This document shows, piece after piece, positions 6,394 to 13,028 of a stretch of 14,459 bases of DNA. Both the position numbers and the translations under genes were made by a program. The notes under the pieces were generated by a model. That model made no database searches. It was given only the letters and a program-made list of their open reading frames with translations, and was not told the DNA's origin. Origin of the DNA: Syntrophomonadaceae bacterium (GTDB lineage: Bacteria > Bacillota > Syntrophomonadia > Syntrophomonadales > Syntrophomonadaceae); the NCBI GenBank assembly GCA_028683995.1, contig JAQUGU010000016.1, positions 1 through 14,459 on the forward strand, given 5' to 3'. How positions within the stretch are numbered: the stretch's first letter is position 1; every line of letters starts with the position of its first letter.

Positions 6394-7023
6394 ATGGCTG
6401 AGGTAGAGAAAATAAGCTGCCAGAAACGTGATATAAAAACTAGAGGTTTTCTAAATGAGCTGAAGCGCAGCGGACTCGTGCCCGGAACAGTATATGGCAA
6501 AGGAATAGATAATCAAGCCATATCGCTGGCATCGAAGCAGCTTTCCCGTATTTTTCAGGTTCACGGCTCGCGGGGCCTGTTCTCCCTGGAAATAGAGGGG
6601 AGTAGTGGCTTAATGGTGGTAGTCCGGGAAGTACAACGGCATCCTATCACCGGGCAGCTTATCCATGTTGACTTCTGGGAGGTAAGGCTGGATGAGAAAA
6701 TAAACAGTACCGTGGGTATTTCCATTATTGGTGAGGAAGAGATAATGAAAAAAGGTGGTATCCTGCAATCGGGCGCTAAAGAAATTGAGGTTTCCAGCTT
6801 GCCCCAGGATATTCCGGAAACCCTGGTCTATGATATAGCTGCTCTGGAAATTGGTGATAAGGTTACGGTAGCTGATCTGCAGGTACCGGCAGGAGTAGAA
6901 ATACTTACTAGTTTGGAGGCAATGGTAGCTACTGTATTGGCTCCAGCCAAACCTGATGAAGAGGAAACTGAAGAAGAAGGCGAAGCCACTGAAGCCGAAG
7001 AGACAGAGGCAACCGAAGGCTAA
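6394..7023 (+). CDS. rplY: 50S ribosomal protein L25 / general stress protein Ctc
   Basis: A two-domain L25 of the Ctc/TL5 type that binds 5S rRNA in the large subunit. The N-terminal L25 domain (about 1-90) has KRDIKTRGFLNELKRSGLVP and YGKG. The C-terminal TL5 beta domain (about 95-185) contains HVDFWEVRLDEKI, KGGILQ, IEVSSLPQDIPE and GDKVTVADL. A low-complexity acidic Glu/Thr/Ala tail ends the 209-residue protein, as in many relatives. The ATG at 6394 is preferred over an in-frame GTG nine bases earlier because that GTG overlaps the ribosome site AAGGAG (6380-6385), which lies eight bases before the ATG. It has its own promoter and terminator. In B. subtilis ctc is stress induced; nothing here shows that. 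Confidence 0.95.
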   Translation: MAEVEKISCQKRDIKTRGFLNELKRSGLVPGTVYGKGIDNQAISLASKQLSRIFQVHGSRGLFSLEIEGSSGLMVVVREVQRHPITGQLIHVDFWEVRLDEKINSTVGISIIGEEEIMKKGGILQSGAKEIEVSSLPQDIPETLVYDIAALEIGDKVTVADLQVPAGVEILTSLEAMVATVLAPAKPDEEETEEEGEATEAEETEATEG

Positions 7024-7038
7024 GAAGCAAATTATTAT

Positions 7039-7072
7039 AAAAGGATTGGGCCTTATCGCTCAATCCTTTTTT
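7039..7072 (+). terminator. Rho-independent terminator after rplY
   Basis: AAAAGGATTG (7039-7048) pairs with CAATCCTTTT (7061-7070), and the pairing can extend inward by a G-T and a G-C pair. Six T end the structure. It lies 16 bases after the rplY stop, so pth probably needs its own promoter or read-through. Confidence 0.9.
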
Positions 7073-7089
7073 AACCTGTAGGGGATTTT

Positions 7090-7153
7090 AACGCGGAAAT
7101 GCGGAGCATTTCAACGATAATTCAAAATTAAGAATTCAAAATTCAAAATTTAA
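7090..7153 (-). repeat. Dispersed AT-rich hairpin repeat R2, copy 2
   Basis: Hairpin GAAATGC-GGA-GCATTTC at 7096-7112, then AATTAAGAATT (7126-7136) and the 19-mer TTCAAAATTCAAAATTTAA (7135-7153) shared exactly with copy 1. The order of parts and the purine loop suggest it is rearranged or partly inverted relative to copy 1, so the strand is tentative. It fills the gap between the rplY terminator and the pth ribosome site. Confidence 0.72.
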
Positions 7154-7168
7154 CCATGAGGTAGGACT

Positions 7169-7720
7169 ATGAAAGTTATCGTAGGGTTGGGCAATCCGGG
7201 AAAAAAATATAGCGATACCCGCCATAATATTGGGTTTCGGGTCTTGGAGGAAATAGCCCGGCGCTCTTCCATTGAAAAAGAAGAAAGCCGTTTCGATGCT
7301 ATTATTGGGCATATTCGTATTGGCGGGGAAAAAGTCCTGCTGGTTAAGCCTCTTACCTACATGAACCTTAGCGGCAAAGCAGTTCAGCCCCTTATGCGCT
7401 GGTTTAAGCTGGATCTTGGCGACCTCATAGTAATTTATGATGATATGGATCTGTCTCCCGGCGTTCTGCGCCTGCGGGCTCAGGGTGGCAGCGGAGGCCA
7501 TAAAGGTATGGCTTCCATTATCGACCGGTTGGGTAGCCAGGAATTTGCCCGCATCCGCATTGGCATCGGGCGTCCCGATAATGAAGCTATTGGCTGGGTG
7601 CTGGGGAAATTTAGCTCAACAGAACAGAAGCTTATGGAAGAGGTAATTGACCAGGCTGCAGCTGCAGTTGAATGCTGGGTAAAGCAGGGCATAGACCGGG
7701 CTATGAATGAGTATAATTAG
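7169..7720 (+). CDS. pth: Peptidyl-tRNA hydrolase
   Basis: Pth cleaves peptidyl-tRNA released by stalled ribosomes and recycles tRNA. It is called spoVC in B. subtilis. The 183 residues are family length. Key residues by E. coli comparison: Asn9 in VGLGNPG, the catalytic His19 in TRHNIG, Asn66 in TYMNLSG, and Asp91 in IYDDMDL. GGHKGM follows at 110-115. It has Lys112 where E. coli and many homologues have the substrate-binding Asn114. The ATG has GAGGT six bases upstream, directly after repeat R2. The order ctc-pth-fin-mfd is conserved with B. subtilis. Confidence 0.97.
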   Translation: MKVIVGLGNPGKKYSDTRHNIGFRVLEEIARRSSIEKEESRFDAIIGHIRIGGEKVLLVKPLTYMNLSGKAVQPLMRWFKLDLGDLIVIYDDMDLSPGVLRLRAQGGSGGHKGMASIIDRLGSQEFARIRIGIGRPDNEAIGWVLGKFSSTEQKLMEEVIDQAAAAVECWVKQGIDRAMNEYN

Positions 7721-7770
7721 TAAGGAAATAGGGTGCTGGTAACAGACAATATAGGTATAGCAAAGTTCGG

Positions 7771-7789
7771 TGGTAACCCTAAGTTACCA
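7771..7789 (+). terminator. Weak hairpin after pth
   Basis: TGGTAAC and GTTACCA form a 7-bp stem around CCTAA, 50 bases after the pth stop. The T-rich stretch begins a few bases later and is interrupted, so termination would be inefficient if it occurs. Confidence 0.3.
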
Positions 7790-7800
7790 GGTTAATTTTA

Positions 7801-7900
7801 AATTAAGAATTAAGAATTTTAAATTATTGTGGAAATGCTTCACATTTCTTTTATTATAATTAACACAACCCCGGTTATATTTCGACGTTAATTCTTAATT
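7801..7900 (+). repeat. Dispersed AT-rich hairpin repeat R2, copy 3, with terminal inverted repeats
   Basis: This 100-base element is bounded by perfect 13-bp inverted repeats, AATTAAGAATTAA (7801-7813) and TTAATTCTTAATT (7888-7900). Inside is the hairpin GAAATGC-TTC-ACATTTC (7832-7848), with one mismatch next to the loop. It contains no open frame. It fills most of the 243-base gap between pth and fin and looks like a small non-autonomous mobile element. Confidence 0.75.
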
Positions 7901-7963
7901 CCCAAAAGTATATTTGCCTGCCATCTCAGGGAGAATAATAAAAAATCCAAAGGAGCAGGCATA

Positions 7964-8128
7964 ATGAAAATATACCACGTGTGCGAATATTGCCAGCAAG
8001 TTTATTGCACTTCTGAAGTCGAAGGCCCTGAAGGAGCCATACAATTAAACGGAACCTGCGAAGATTGCGCCCTGGAACTGGGGATGAATGAGACATTTAC
8101 TAATATGGGACAGCACTTCTATAACTGA
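7964..8128 (+). CDS. fin: Small zinc-finger-like protein, probable anti-sigma-F factor Fin
   Basis: A 54-residue protein with two CxxC pairs, CEYC (7-10) and CEDC (32-35), likely to bind one zinc. Between pth and mfd, exactly here, B. subtilis has fin (yabK). That protein binds sigma-F and helps switch the forespore from sigma-F to sigma-G. The B. subtilis protein, about 76 residues, also starts with a CxxC after a short aromatic N-terminus, has a second CEDC, and ends in an aromatic/His-rich tail. Here the tail includes HFYN. The protein is about 20 residues shorter, mostly between the Cys pairs. AAAGGAG stands eight bases before the ATG. Its assignment rests on synteny plus the Cys pattern; direct sequence similarity is thin. 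Confidence 0.78.
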   Translation: MKIYHVCEYCQQVYCTSEVEGPEGAIQLNGTCEDCALELGMNETFTNMGQHFYN

Positions 8129-8149
8129 GTGAGGAGATAGGAAACACCC

Positions 8150-8191
8150 AATTCAGTTACAAATTCGGCCTTATTTACAAGGAAACTTTGT
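8150..8191 (+). repeat. Dispersed repeat R1, copy C (body only)
   Basis: The body of R1 is present without the heptad array: CAATTCAGTTACAAATTCGG, CTTATTTACAAG and AAACTTTGT match copy B closely. It lies in the 107-base gap between fin and mfd, in the same orientation as mfd, and ends about 44 bases before the mfd start. No promoter is obvious in this gap. Confidence 0.65.
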
Positions 8192-8235
8192 ATGTAGTGT
8201 TTATTTTTGAAACATTGGGGAGGAGTTTTGTACGA

Positions 8236-11200
8236 TTGAACCTGGAAGTCTTGCAGCGCACTGCCAGGTGTCTGCAAAATAAAGAAAACGTTATATTAAC
8301 CGGGCTAGTAGGCAGCGCCCGGAGTTTTGTGTTTTCTGAACTTATGAAATTGGCCCATGGCAAAATGCTTTGCCTGGTGGGAAGCGAAGAAAAAGCTTAT
8401 GACCTGGCGCGTGAGCTTCAGGGATTCCTGGAACGGGAACGCATACTCATGTTCCTGGGCCGGGACTTTGTATTTATGAAAGAAAACTACTCCACGGTGG
8501 AGACCGGGCGCATCCTCACTTTGGAGGAATGTCTGCTCCACCCTTCCCGTAGTGCTATAATTATTGCTACCCCGGCGGCTTTTCTGTATAGCCTCATAAG
8601 TCCGGAGCAAATGCAGGCTGCCACCATAGAACTGCACAGCGGCGATGAACAAGAACTGGAAGAGCTGTTAAAGAAGCTGGTTAACAGCGGCTATAACCGG
8701 GTTATTACGGTTAGCCGGCCCGGTGAGTTTGCCGTCCGCGGCGGCATACTGGACATCTTCCCGCCGGCAGAGAAGGAAGCACTGCGGGTAGAGTTTTTTG
8801 GCGATTTTATCGACTCGATTCGTCGTTTCAATATAGACAGCCAGCGCTCGGGTAAGAAAGAGAGCCTGCTAAGAATAAGCCCGGCGGATGAGCTTTATGG
8901 AGATAAACTGGAGAGCACTTTGCTTAACTACCTGCCCGCCAATGCAGCCATTTTCCTGGACGAGGCCCGAGATTTCTACCGCAGCTATGAGAAAAACTTG
9001 AGGCGTCACCGGGAATTTGTCCGTGAGGCAGGACGCGAGGGCAGGATAATCAGGGAACCGGAAGTTCTGGAGCTGGAAAAGCTGCAGGAAGCCGTAAAAT
9101 CACGGGCGCTAATATATCATTCCTTTTTCCCCGGCAACATCCCCCAGGTACAGGTAGCTATGATGGAACACATCTCCCAGCAGGAAATGGAGCCCTTCTA
9201 TGCCAACCTGGAGGTCTTCTATACCCGGATTAAAGAATGGCAGGAAAAAGGCTACAGTGTGCAACTGGCCATAAAAAGCAAAGTGGCCCGGGAACAGCTT
9301 AAGAAGGAATTGCTGGAGCAGCATATAAACCAGGTAGAATACCTGAACCAGGCGGTGGAAAAAGGCTTTGTCAGTCATAGCCTGGAGCTGGCATTGTTTA
9401 GTGAGAGGGATATCTGGGGTAAATCACCAGGTCGTGGCAGCAGGCAGCGTAAAAAATCGGAAGAGCGCATACTGCTGGAAGATTTAAAACTGGGCGATTA
9501 TGTAGTCCATGAGAATTATGGTATCGGCATTTTTCGCGGGGTAACTCAGGTAGAAAGCGATGGGGTTACCCGGGAATATATCCTCTTGCAGTATGCCGGG
9601 ACTGATAAACTCTACTTGCCGGTAGAGAAGCTGGACCTGCTTTTCAAATATACCACTTCGGAAGAGAAGGCCCCGCGCCTGAGCAAACTGGGGGGGAGCG
9701 AGTGGGAGCGCACCCGCAAAAAAGTCTCAGAGTCTATTCGCGAGATGGCCGAAGACCTGCTGCGGCTATATGCCGGTCGGGAAGCCAGTGAGGGTTATGC
9801 CTTTTCCCCCGATACCCCCTGGCAGAGGGAATTCGAAGGGTCTTTTCCCTATGAAGAAACTCCGGATCAGCTAAAAAGCATAAATGAAGTTAAGTCTGAC
9901 ATGGAGAGCAAACAGCCTATGGATCGTCTAGTCTGTGGAGATGTCGGCTACGGCAAAACCGAGGTAGCCATGCGGGCAGTTTTTAAAGCTATTATGGACG
10001 GCAAACAGGCAGCTATACTAGTTCCCACCACCGTACTGGCAGAACAGCACTACCAGACCTTCACGGAGCGTTTTCAGGATTATCCCTGTACTATCGAGGC
10101 ATTAAGCCGTTTCCGCACCAGCACCCAGCAGAAGCGTATAATTGCTGATGTCCAAAAAGGGGTGACAGATATAGTAATCGGCACCCACCGCTTGCTGTCG
10201 CGCGATGTGCAGTTTAAAGACCTGGGTCTATTAGTAATTGATGAGGAGCATCGCTTTGGCGTAGCTCAAAAAGAGAAAATTAAAGCATTAAAACAAACCG
10301 TTGATGTAGTCAGCCTCTCGGCTACCCCTATACCGCGCAGCCTGCATATGTCACTGACTGGTTTGCGTGACCTCAGCATAATAGAGACTCCGCCCCCGGA
10401 GCGTTATCCTATTACTACCTATGTGCTGGAATATAACGATGAAATAATTTCCCGGGCTATAAGGAGTGAAGTGGAGCGTAAGGGGCAGGCCTTTTTTGTC
10501 CACAATCGTATCGAAGATATACACCGGGTACATGAGCATCTGCAGGAACTGCTTCCCGGAGTAAAAATAGCGGTAGGTCATGGGCGTATGAAAGAAGAGC
10601 AATTGTCCCGTACGGTAATGGACTTTTTACATGGTAAATTCCAGCTTTTTCTCTGTACCACTATTATCGAATCCGGTCTGGATATGCCTAATGTAAATAC
10701 TATGATAATAGATGAGGCTGATAAAATGGGCCTGGCCCAGCTCTACCAGTTGCGGGGACGGGTGGGGCGCTCCGACCGTGTTGCTTACGCTTACCTTACC
10801 TACCGGCAGGACAAAATACTGACGGAAACAGCCCAAAAACGCCTTAATGCTATCAGAGAATTCAACGAGCTGGGTTCAGGCATGAAAATCGCCCTGCGCG
10901 ATTTGGAAATCAGGGGTGCTGGCAACATCCTGGGCGCAGAGCAGCACGGTTACATCCATGCCGTAGGCTTTGACCTGTACTGCCGCCTGCTGGAACAGGA
11001 GACTGCCCGGTTGAAAGGACACAGCCCCCGGGAAGAATTCAACACCCAAATGGATATCGATGTCGACTACTATATACCTGAAGCCTATATACCCGACTCT
11101 GGTGCCAAAATGCGGCTATATCGGCGCCTTCTACTGGCCAGTGAACAGCAAGAAATCGAAGATATCCGCAGTGAGCTAAATGACCGTTTCGGCCATCCCC

Positions 11201-11445
11201 CGCAGCCGGTGGAAAACTTCCTACAGATAGCATCACTACGTATTATGGCCCGTAATAAGGATATTAAATCATTGCGCCGTAAGGGTCGGCAGCTGGAAAT
11301 AAAAACTGCCGGCAAGCTGCCCCAACAACTCACCCGGATAAACCGGGAGTTAAAAGTTCAGCGCCTCAACGACTACACCCTGCTCCTTAACCTGGACCGG
11401 GCTTCCTCTTTGCAGAACCTGGGCGAAATCCTGCAAATGATATAA
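8236..11445 (+). CDS. mfd: Transcription-repair coupling factor Mfd
   Basis: Mfd is a DNA translocase that removes stalled RNA polymerase and recruits UvrA. Domains in order: the UvrB-like N-terminal module (about 1-330) with AVRGGILDIFPP and RVEFFGD; an RNA-polymerase-interacting CarD-like domain from about 415 (GDYVVHENYGIG at 420-431); helicase motifs with Walker A GDVGYGKT (568-575), DEEH (669-672), SATPIPRS and QLRGRVGRSDR (Arg840); and the C-terminal TRCF domain (about 930-1035). At 1069 residues it is somewhat shorter than the B. subtilis and E. coli proteins. The TTG at 8236 is chosen because GGGGAGGAG (8217-8225) stands ten bases before it. The frame stays open to a TTG at 8188, but that stretch is repeat R1. 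It ends 9 bases from the convergent gerAB stop, with no visible terminator between them. Confidence 0.96.
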   Translation: MNLEVLQRTARCLQNKENVILTGLVGSARSFVFSELMKLAHGKMLCLVGSEEKAYDLARELQGFLERERILMFLGRDFVFMKENYSTVETGRILTLEECLLHPSRSAIIIATPAAFLYSLISPEQMQAATIELHSGDEQELEELLKKLVNSGYNRVITVSRPGEFAVRGGILDIFPPAEKEALRVEFFGDFIDSIRRFNIDSQRSGKKESLLRISPADELYGDKLESTLLNYLPANAAIFLDEARDFYRSYEKNLRRHREFVREAGREGRIIREPEVLELEKLQEAVKSRALIYHSFFPGNIPQVQVAMMEHISQQEMEPFYANLEVFYTRIKEWQEKGYSVQLAIKSKVAREQLKKELLEQHINQVEYLNQAVEKGFVSHSLELALFSERDIWGKSPGRGSRQRKKSEERILLEDLKLGDYVVHENYGIGIFRGVTQVESDGVTREYILLQYAGTDKLYLPVEKLDLLFKYTTSEEKAPRLSKLGGSEWERTRKKVSESIREMAEDLLRLYAGREASEGYAFSPDTPWQREFEGSFPYEETPDQLKSINEVKSDMESKQPMDRLVCGDVGYGKTEVAMRAVFKAIMDGKQAAILVPTTVLAEQHYQTFTERFQDYPCTIEALSRFRTSTQQKRIIADVQKGVTDIVIGTHRLLSRDVQFKDLGLLVIDEEHRFGVAQKEKIKALKQTVDVVSLSATPIPRSLHMSLTGLRDLSIIETPPPERYPITTYVLEYNDEIISRAIRSEVERKGQAFFVHNRIEDIHRVHEHLQELLPGVKIAVGHGRMKEEQLSRTVMDFLHGKFQLFLCTTIIESGLDMPNVNTMIIDEADKMGLAQLYQLRGRVGRSDRVAYAYLTYRQDKILTETAQKRLNAIREFNELGSGMKIALRDLEIRGAGNILGAEQHGYIHAVGFDLYCRLLEQETARLKGHSPREEFNTQMDIDVDYYIPEAYIPDSGAKMRLYRRLLLASEQQEIEDIRSELNDRFGHPPQPVENFLQIASLRIMARNKDIKSLRRKGRQLEIKTAGKLPQQLTRINRELKVQRLNDYTLLLNLDRASSLQNLGEILQMI

Positions 11446-11454
11446 TACGATTGG

Positions 11455-12576
11455 TTATGCCTTTGAGGAGGCCGGGCTAGAATCGGGGCCAACCTGGGAT
11501 GATTGTAAACTTCGGCCCCGTATCTTAATAGCCAGCAGTAGAATAGTAGGATAAAGCAGATTGATACTGAGTTTTAAAAGCGGGGTAGTTATTCCTTCCA
11601 GCGTGTAGAACTCCATATCAGAATTGTACATATATAATGATATTACGGTAAGAAAGAAACCGGTTGGTAAAATGATGGATTTAAAGTGAGTCAGGTTAAA
11701 ATACTCTTTTACTGCCAGCACTCCGGCCATATAATTAATCAGCAGAACCATAAACCCGCTTATGAACCAGAGGACAAAAAAGAACAGTTCCACCCGCTGA
11801 AAATCGGCATAAGCTACAAATCGTAACGATGCATACAGGGGAAAACGGACCAATAAAACATACTCCGGCCCCAGTATGGCCATTACCAGCATACTCCGAA
11901 CAGTAAATATAATAACCCCAACAAAAAACCAGATATAAAGGAGGCGGTGTTTCCCTCCAGGGTCAGACTTAAAGGGTAAGAATAGTGCCAGTACAGTAAT
12001 CACGGAATAAGGCCAACCAGCTCCATCCAGGGTTCCCCCAACAAGCATTCGCCAATCAGCTGCTATTGGCTGTAGACGGCTGAAATCAGCTGCAGTAGTT
12101 ATAATCAGCAAGCTGCCAATAATAAATAGCAGGGTAACTGGAGCAAATAAATCAGCTAAACGTCCTATTGAGTTACTCCCTTTATAAATACAGTAAGCAA
12201 TACTTATTACTACCAGCGGGCGTAATAAGTAACAGGTGAGAAAAGGGAAAATAGTTCTTATCAGGATACAAGCATCAAACAGGTAAATAATAATACTGTA
12301 AAAAATCATAGTAATAAAAATGAAGCTAAGGATTTTACCGGCTACTTTACCCAGGCAGATTTCACTTATTTTGATAATACTTTGACCCGGAAAAGCCTTC
12401 TGTATGGAGATTATGGCAAATAATAGGTACAGGCCTACTAATGATGCCAGCAGGTTAGCTATCCAGGCGTCCCGACCTGATCCGCTGATGGGAGCCAGGA
12501 TGAGGGCATTGCCCATCAGGGTCATAAATAGCAGAAAGGCCAACTGCCTTTCCGATAAACTCGAATTATCCACCAA
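11455..12576 (-). CDS. gerAB: GerAB-type spore germination receptor subunit (APC-superfamily transporter fold)
   Basis: The B subunit of a GerA-type nutrient receptor in the spore inner membrane, thought to bind the germinant. The 373 residues are normal length and include about ten hydrophobic helices. The N-terminus SERQLAFLLFMTLMGNALIL, followed by GRDAWIANLLASLVGLYLLF, is the usual GerAB opening, and polar loops separate the later helices. The start is TTG at 12576 with AAAGGAG seven bases before it; the nearby ATG is out of frame. It is the last gene of the ger operon, separated from the upstream small gene by 178 bases that contain a heptad array. In Bacillus such operons are sigma-G controlled; no promoter is seen directly before this gene. 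Confidence 0.94.
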   Translation of the reverse strand: MVDNSSLSERQLAFLLFMTLMGNALILAPISGSGRDAWIANLLASLVGLYLLFAIISIQKAFPGQSIIKISEICLGKVAGKILSFIFITMIFYSIIIYLFDACILIRTIFPFLTCYLLRPLVVISIAYCIYKGSNSIGRLADLFAPVTLLFIIGSLLIITTAADFSRLQPIAADWRMLVGGTLDGAGWPYSVITVLALFLPFKSDPGGKHRLLYIWFFVGVIIFTVRSMLVMAILGPEYVLLVRFPLYASLRFVAYADFQRVELFFFVLWFISGFMVLLINYMAGVLAVKEYFNLTHFKSIILPTGFFLTVISLYMYNSDMEFYTLEGITTPLLKLSINLLYPTILLLAIKIRGRSLQSSQVGPDSSPASSKA

Positions 12577-12622
12577 TAAACATCTCCTTTAAGCCACATT
12601 CGCCCGTCATATCCGCCTGGCA

Positions 12623-12685
12623 CTTACCCCTCGCCCCTCGCTCCTCGCCCCTTACCCCTCGCCCCTCGCCCCTCGCCCCTCACTC
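12623..12685 (+). repeat. 7-bp tandem repeat array (R1 copy D, array part)
   Basis: Nine units of CTYRCCC in exact 7-base register: CTTACCC, CTCGCCC, CTCGCTC, CTCGCCC, CTTACCC, three CTCGCCC, and the terminal CTCACTC. Seven CCCC runs begin at 12627, 12634, 12648, 12655, 12662, 12669 and 12676. On the minus strand, which is the sense strand of the ger genes, this gives five consecutive G4 tracts with 3-base loops. It is the longest such array in the window; copies A and B have three units each. Confidence 0.9.
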
Positions 12686-12722
12686 TAGACACCAGTCAAG
12701 TTTTAACCTCGGATTTATTGCT
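12686..12722 (+). repeat. Dispersed repeat R1, copy D body (diverged)
   Basis: After the terminal CTCACTC unit comes TAGACACCAGTCAAG, matching TAAACAACAATTCAAG of copy A, then ACCTCGGATTTATT, a diverged form of AATTCGGCGTTATT. The AAACTTTGT block is not recognisable. The element points opposite to the ger genes. Confidence 0.5.
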
Positions 12723-12754
12723 CAACAACCATATCATTAACGCCTTATTTCCTA

Positions 12755-13006
12755 TTAGTGGGTAAGGTTAAAAAAGGCCATAACCTGCTCGGCTAAAGGG
12801 AGTAGCATATAAATTAAAGACTTTGGATCAGGCAATAAATAAGAACGTAATGCATAATCCAGTCCATAGAGCAGTGCTAGAAGGGAAAAAAACGATATAA
12901 CAAATATTTCCTTCCATTCCCTTCTTTTAACAATTCCCGGTCCTTCCACTATGATTATCAAAAGTAGAAAAACTATCATTAATCCAATCAATACTGTTTC
13001 CTCCAT
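12755..13006 (-). CDS. Small two-helix membrane protein, GerA-operon D-type subunit (second copy)
   Basis: An 83-residue protein with a strongly hydrophobic N-terminal helix (about 4-20), a short polar linker EGPGIVKRREWKE (21-33) and a second helix (about 34-53). It aligns with the small protein at 14170-14412 through the pattern hydrophobic helix, E-x-P-x-[LI]-V-[KR]-x-R, then a second helix. Such 60-90-residue 'D' proteins with two transmembrane segments are known from several Bacillus germination receptor operons, where they modulate receptor function. It lies 22 bases after gerAC. AAGGA within the end of gerAC is about 12 bases from the ATG, a loose ribosome site. The D-type role is inferred from size, topology and operon place. 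Confidence 0.72.
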   Translation of the reverse strand: MEETVLIGLMIVFLLLIIIVEGPGIVKRREWKEIFVISFFSLLALLYGLDYALRSYLLPDPKSLIYMLLPLAEQVMAFFNLTH

Positions 13007-13028
13007 AAAAACAGCCGGTCCTTGACGC

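Noticed and set aside
8188..8235. N-terminal extension of mfd starting at TTG 8188
   Set aside because: The stretch is R1 repeat and its tail. The TTG at 8236 has a much stronger ribosome site (GGGGAGGAG) and fits the usual N-terminal length.
11446..11454. Bidirectional terminator between mfd and gerAB
   Set aside because: The 9-base gap contains no stem-loop, and I could not find a convincing one in the adjoining coding ends.
12623..12685. CRISPR-like array
   Set aside because: The 7-base units are directly tandem with no spacers, so this is a microsatellite-type array.
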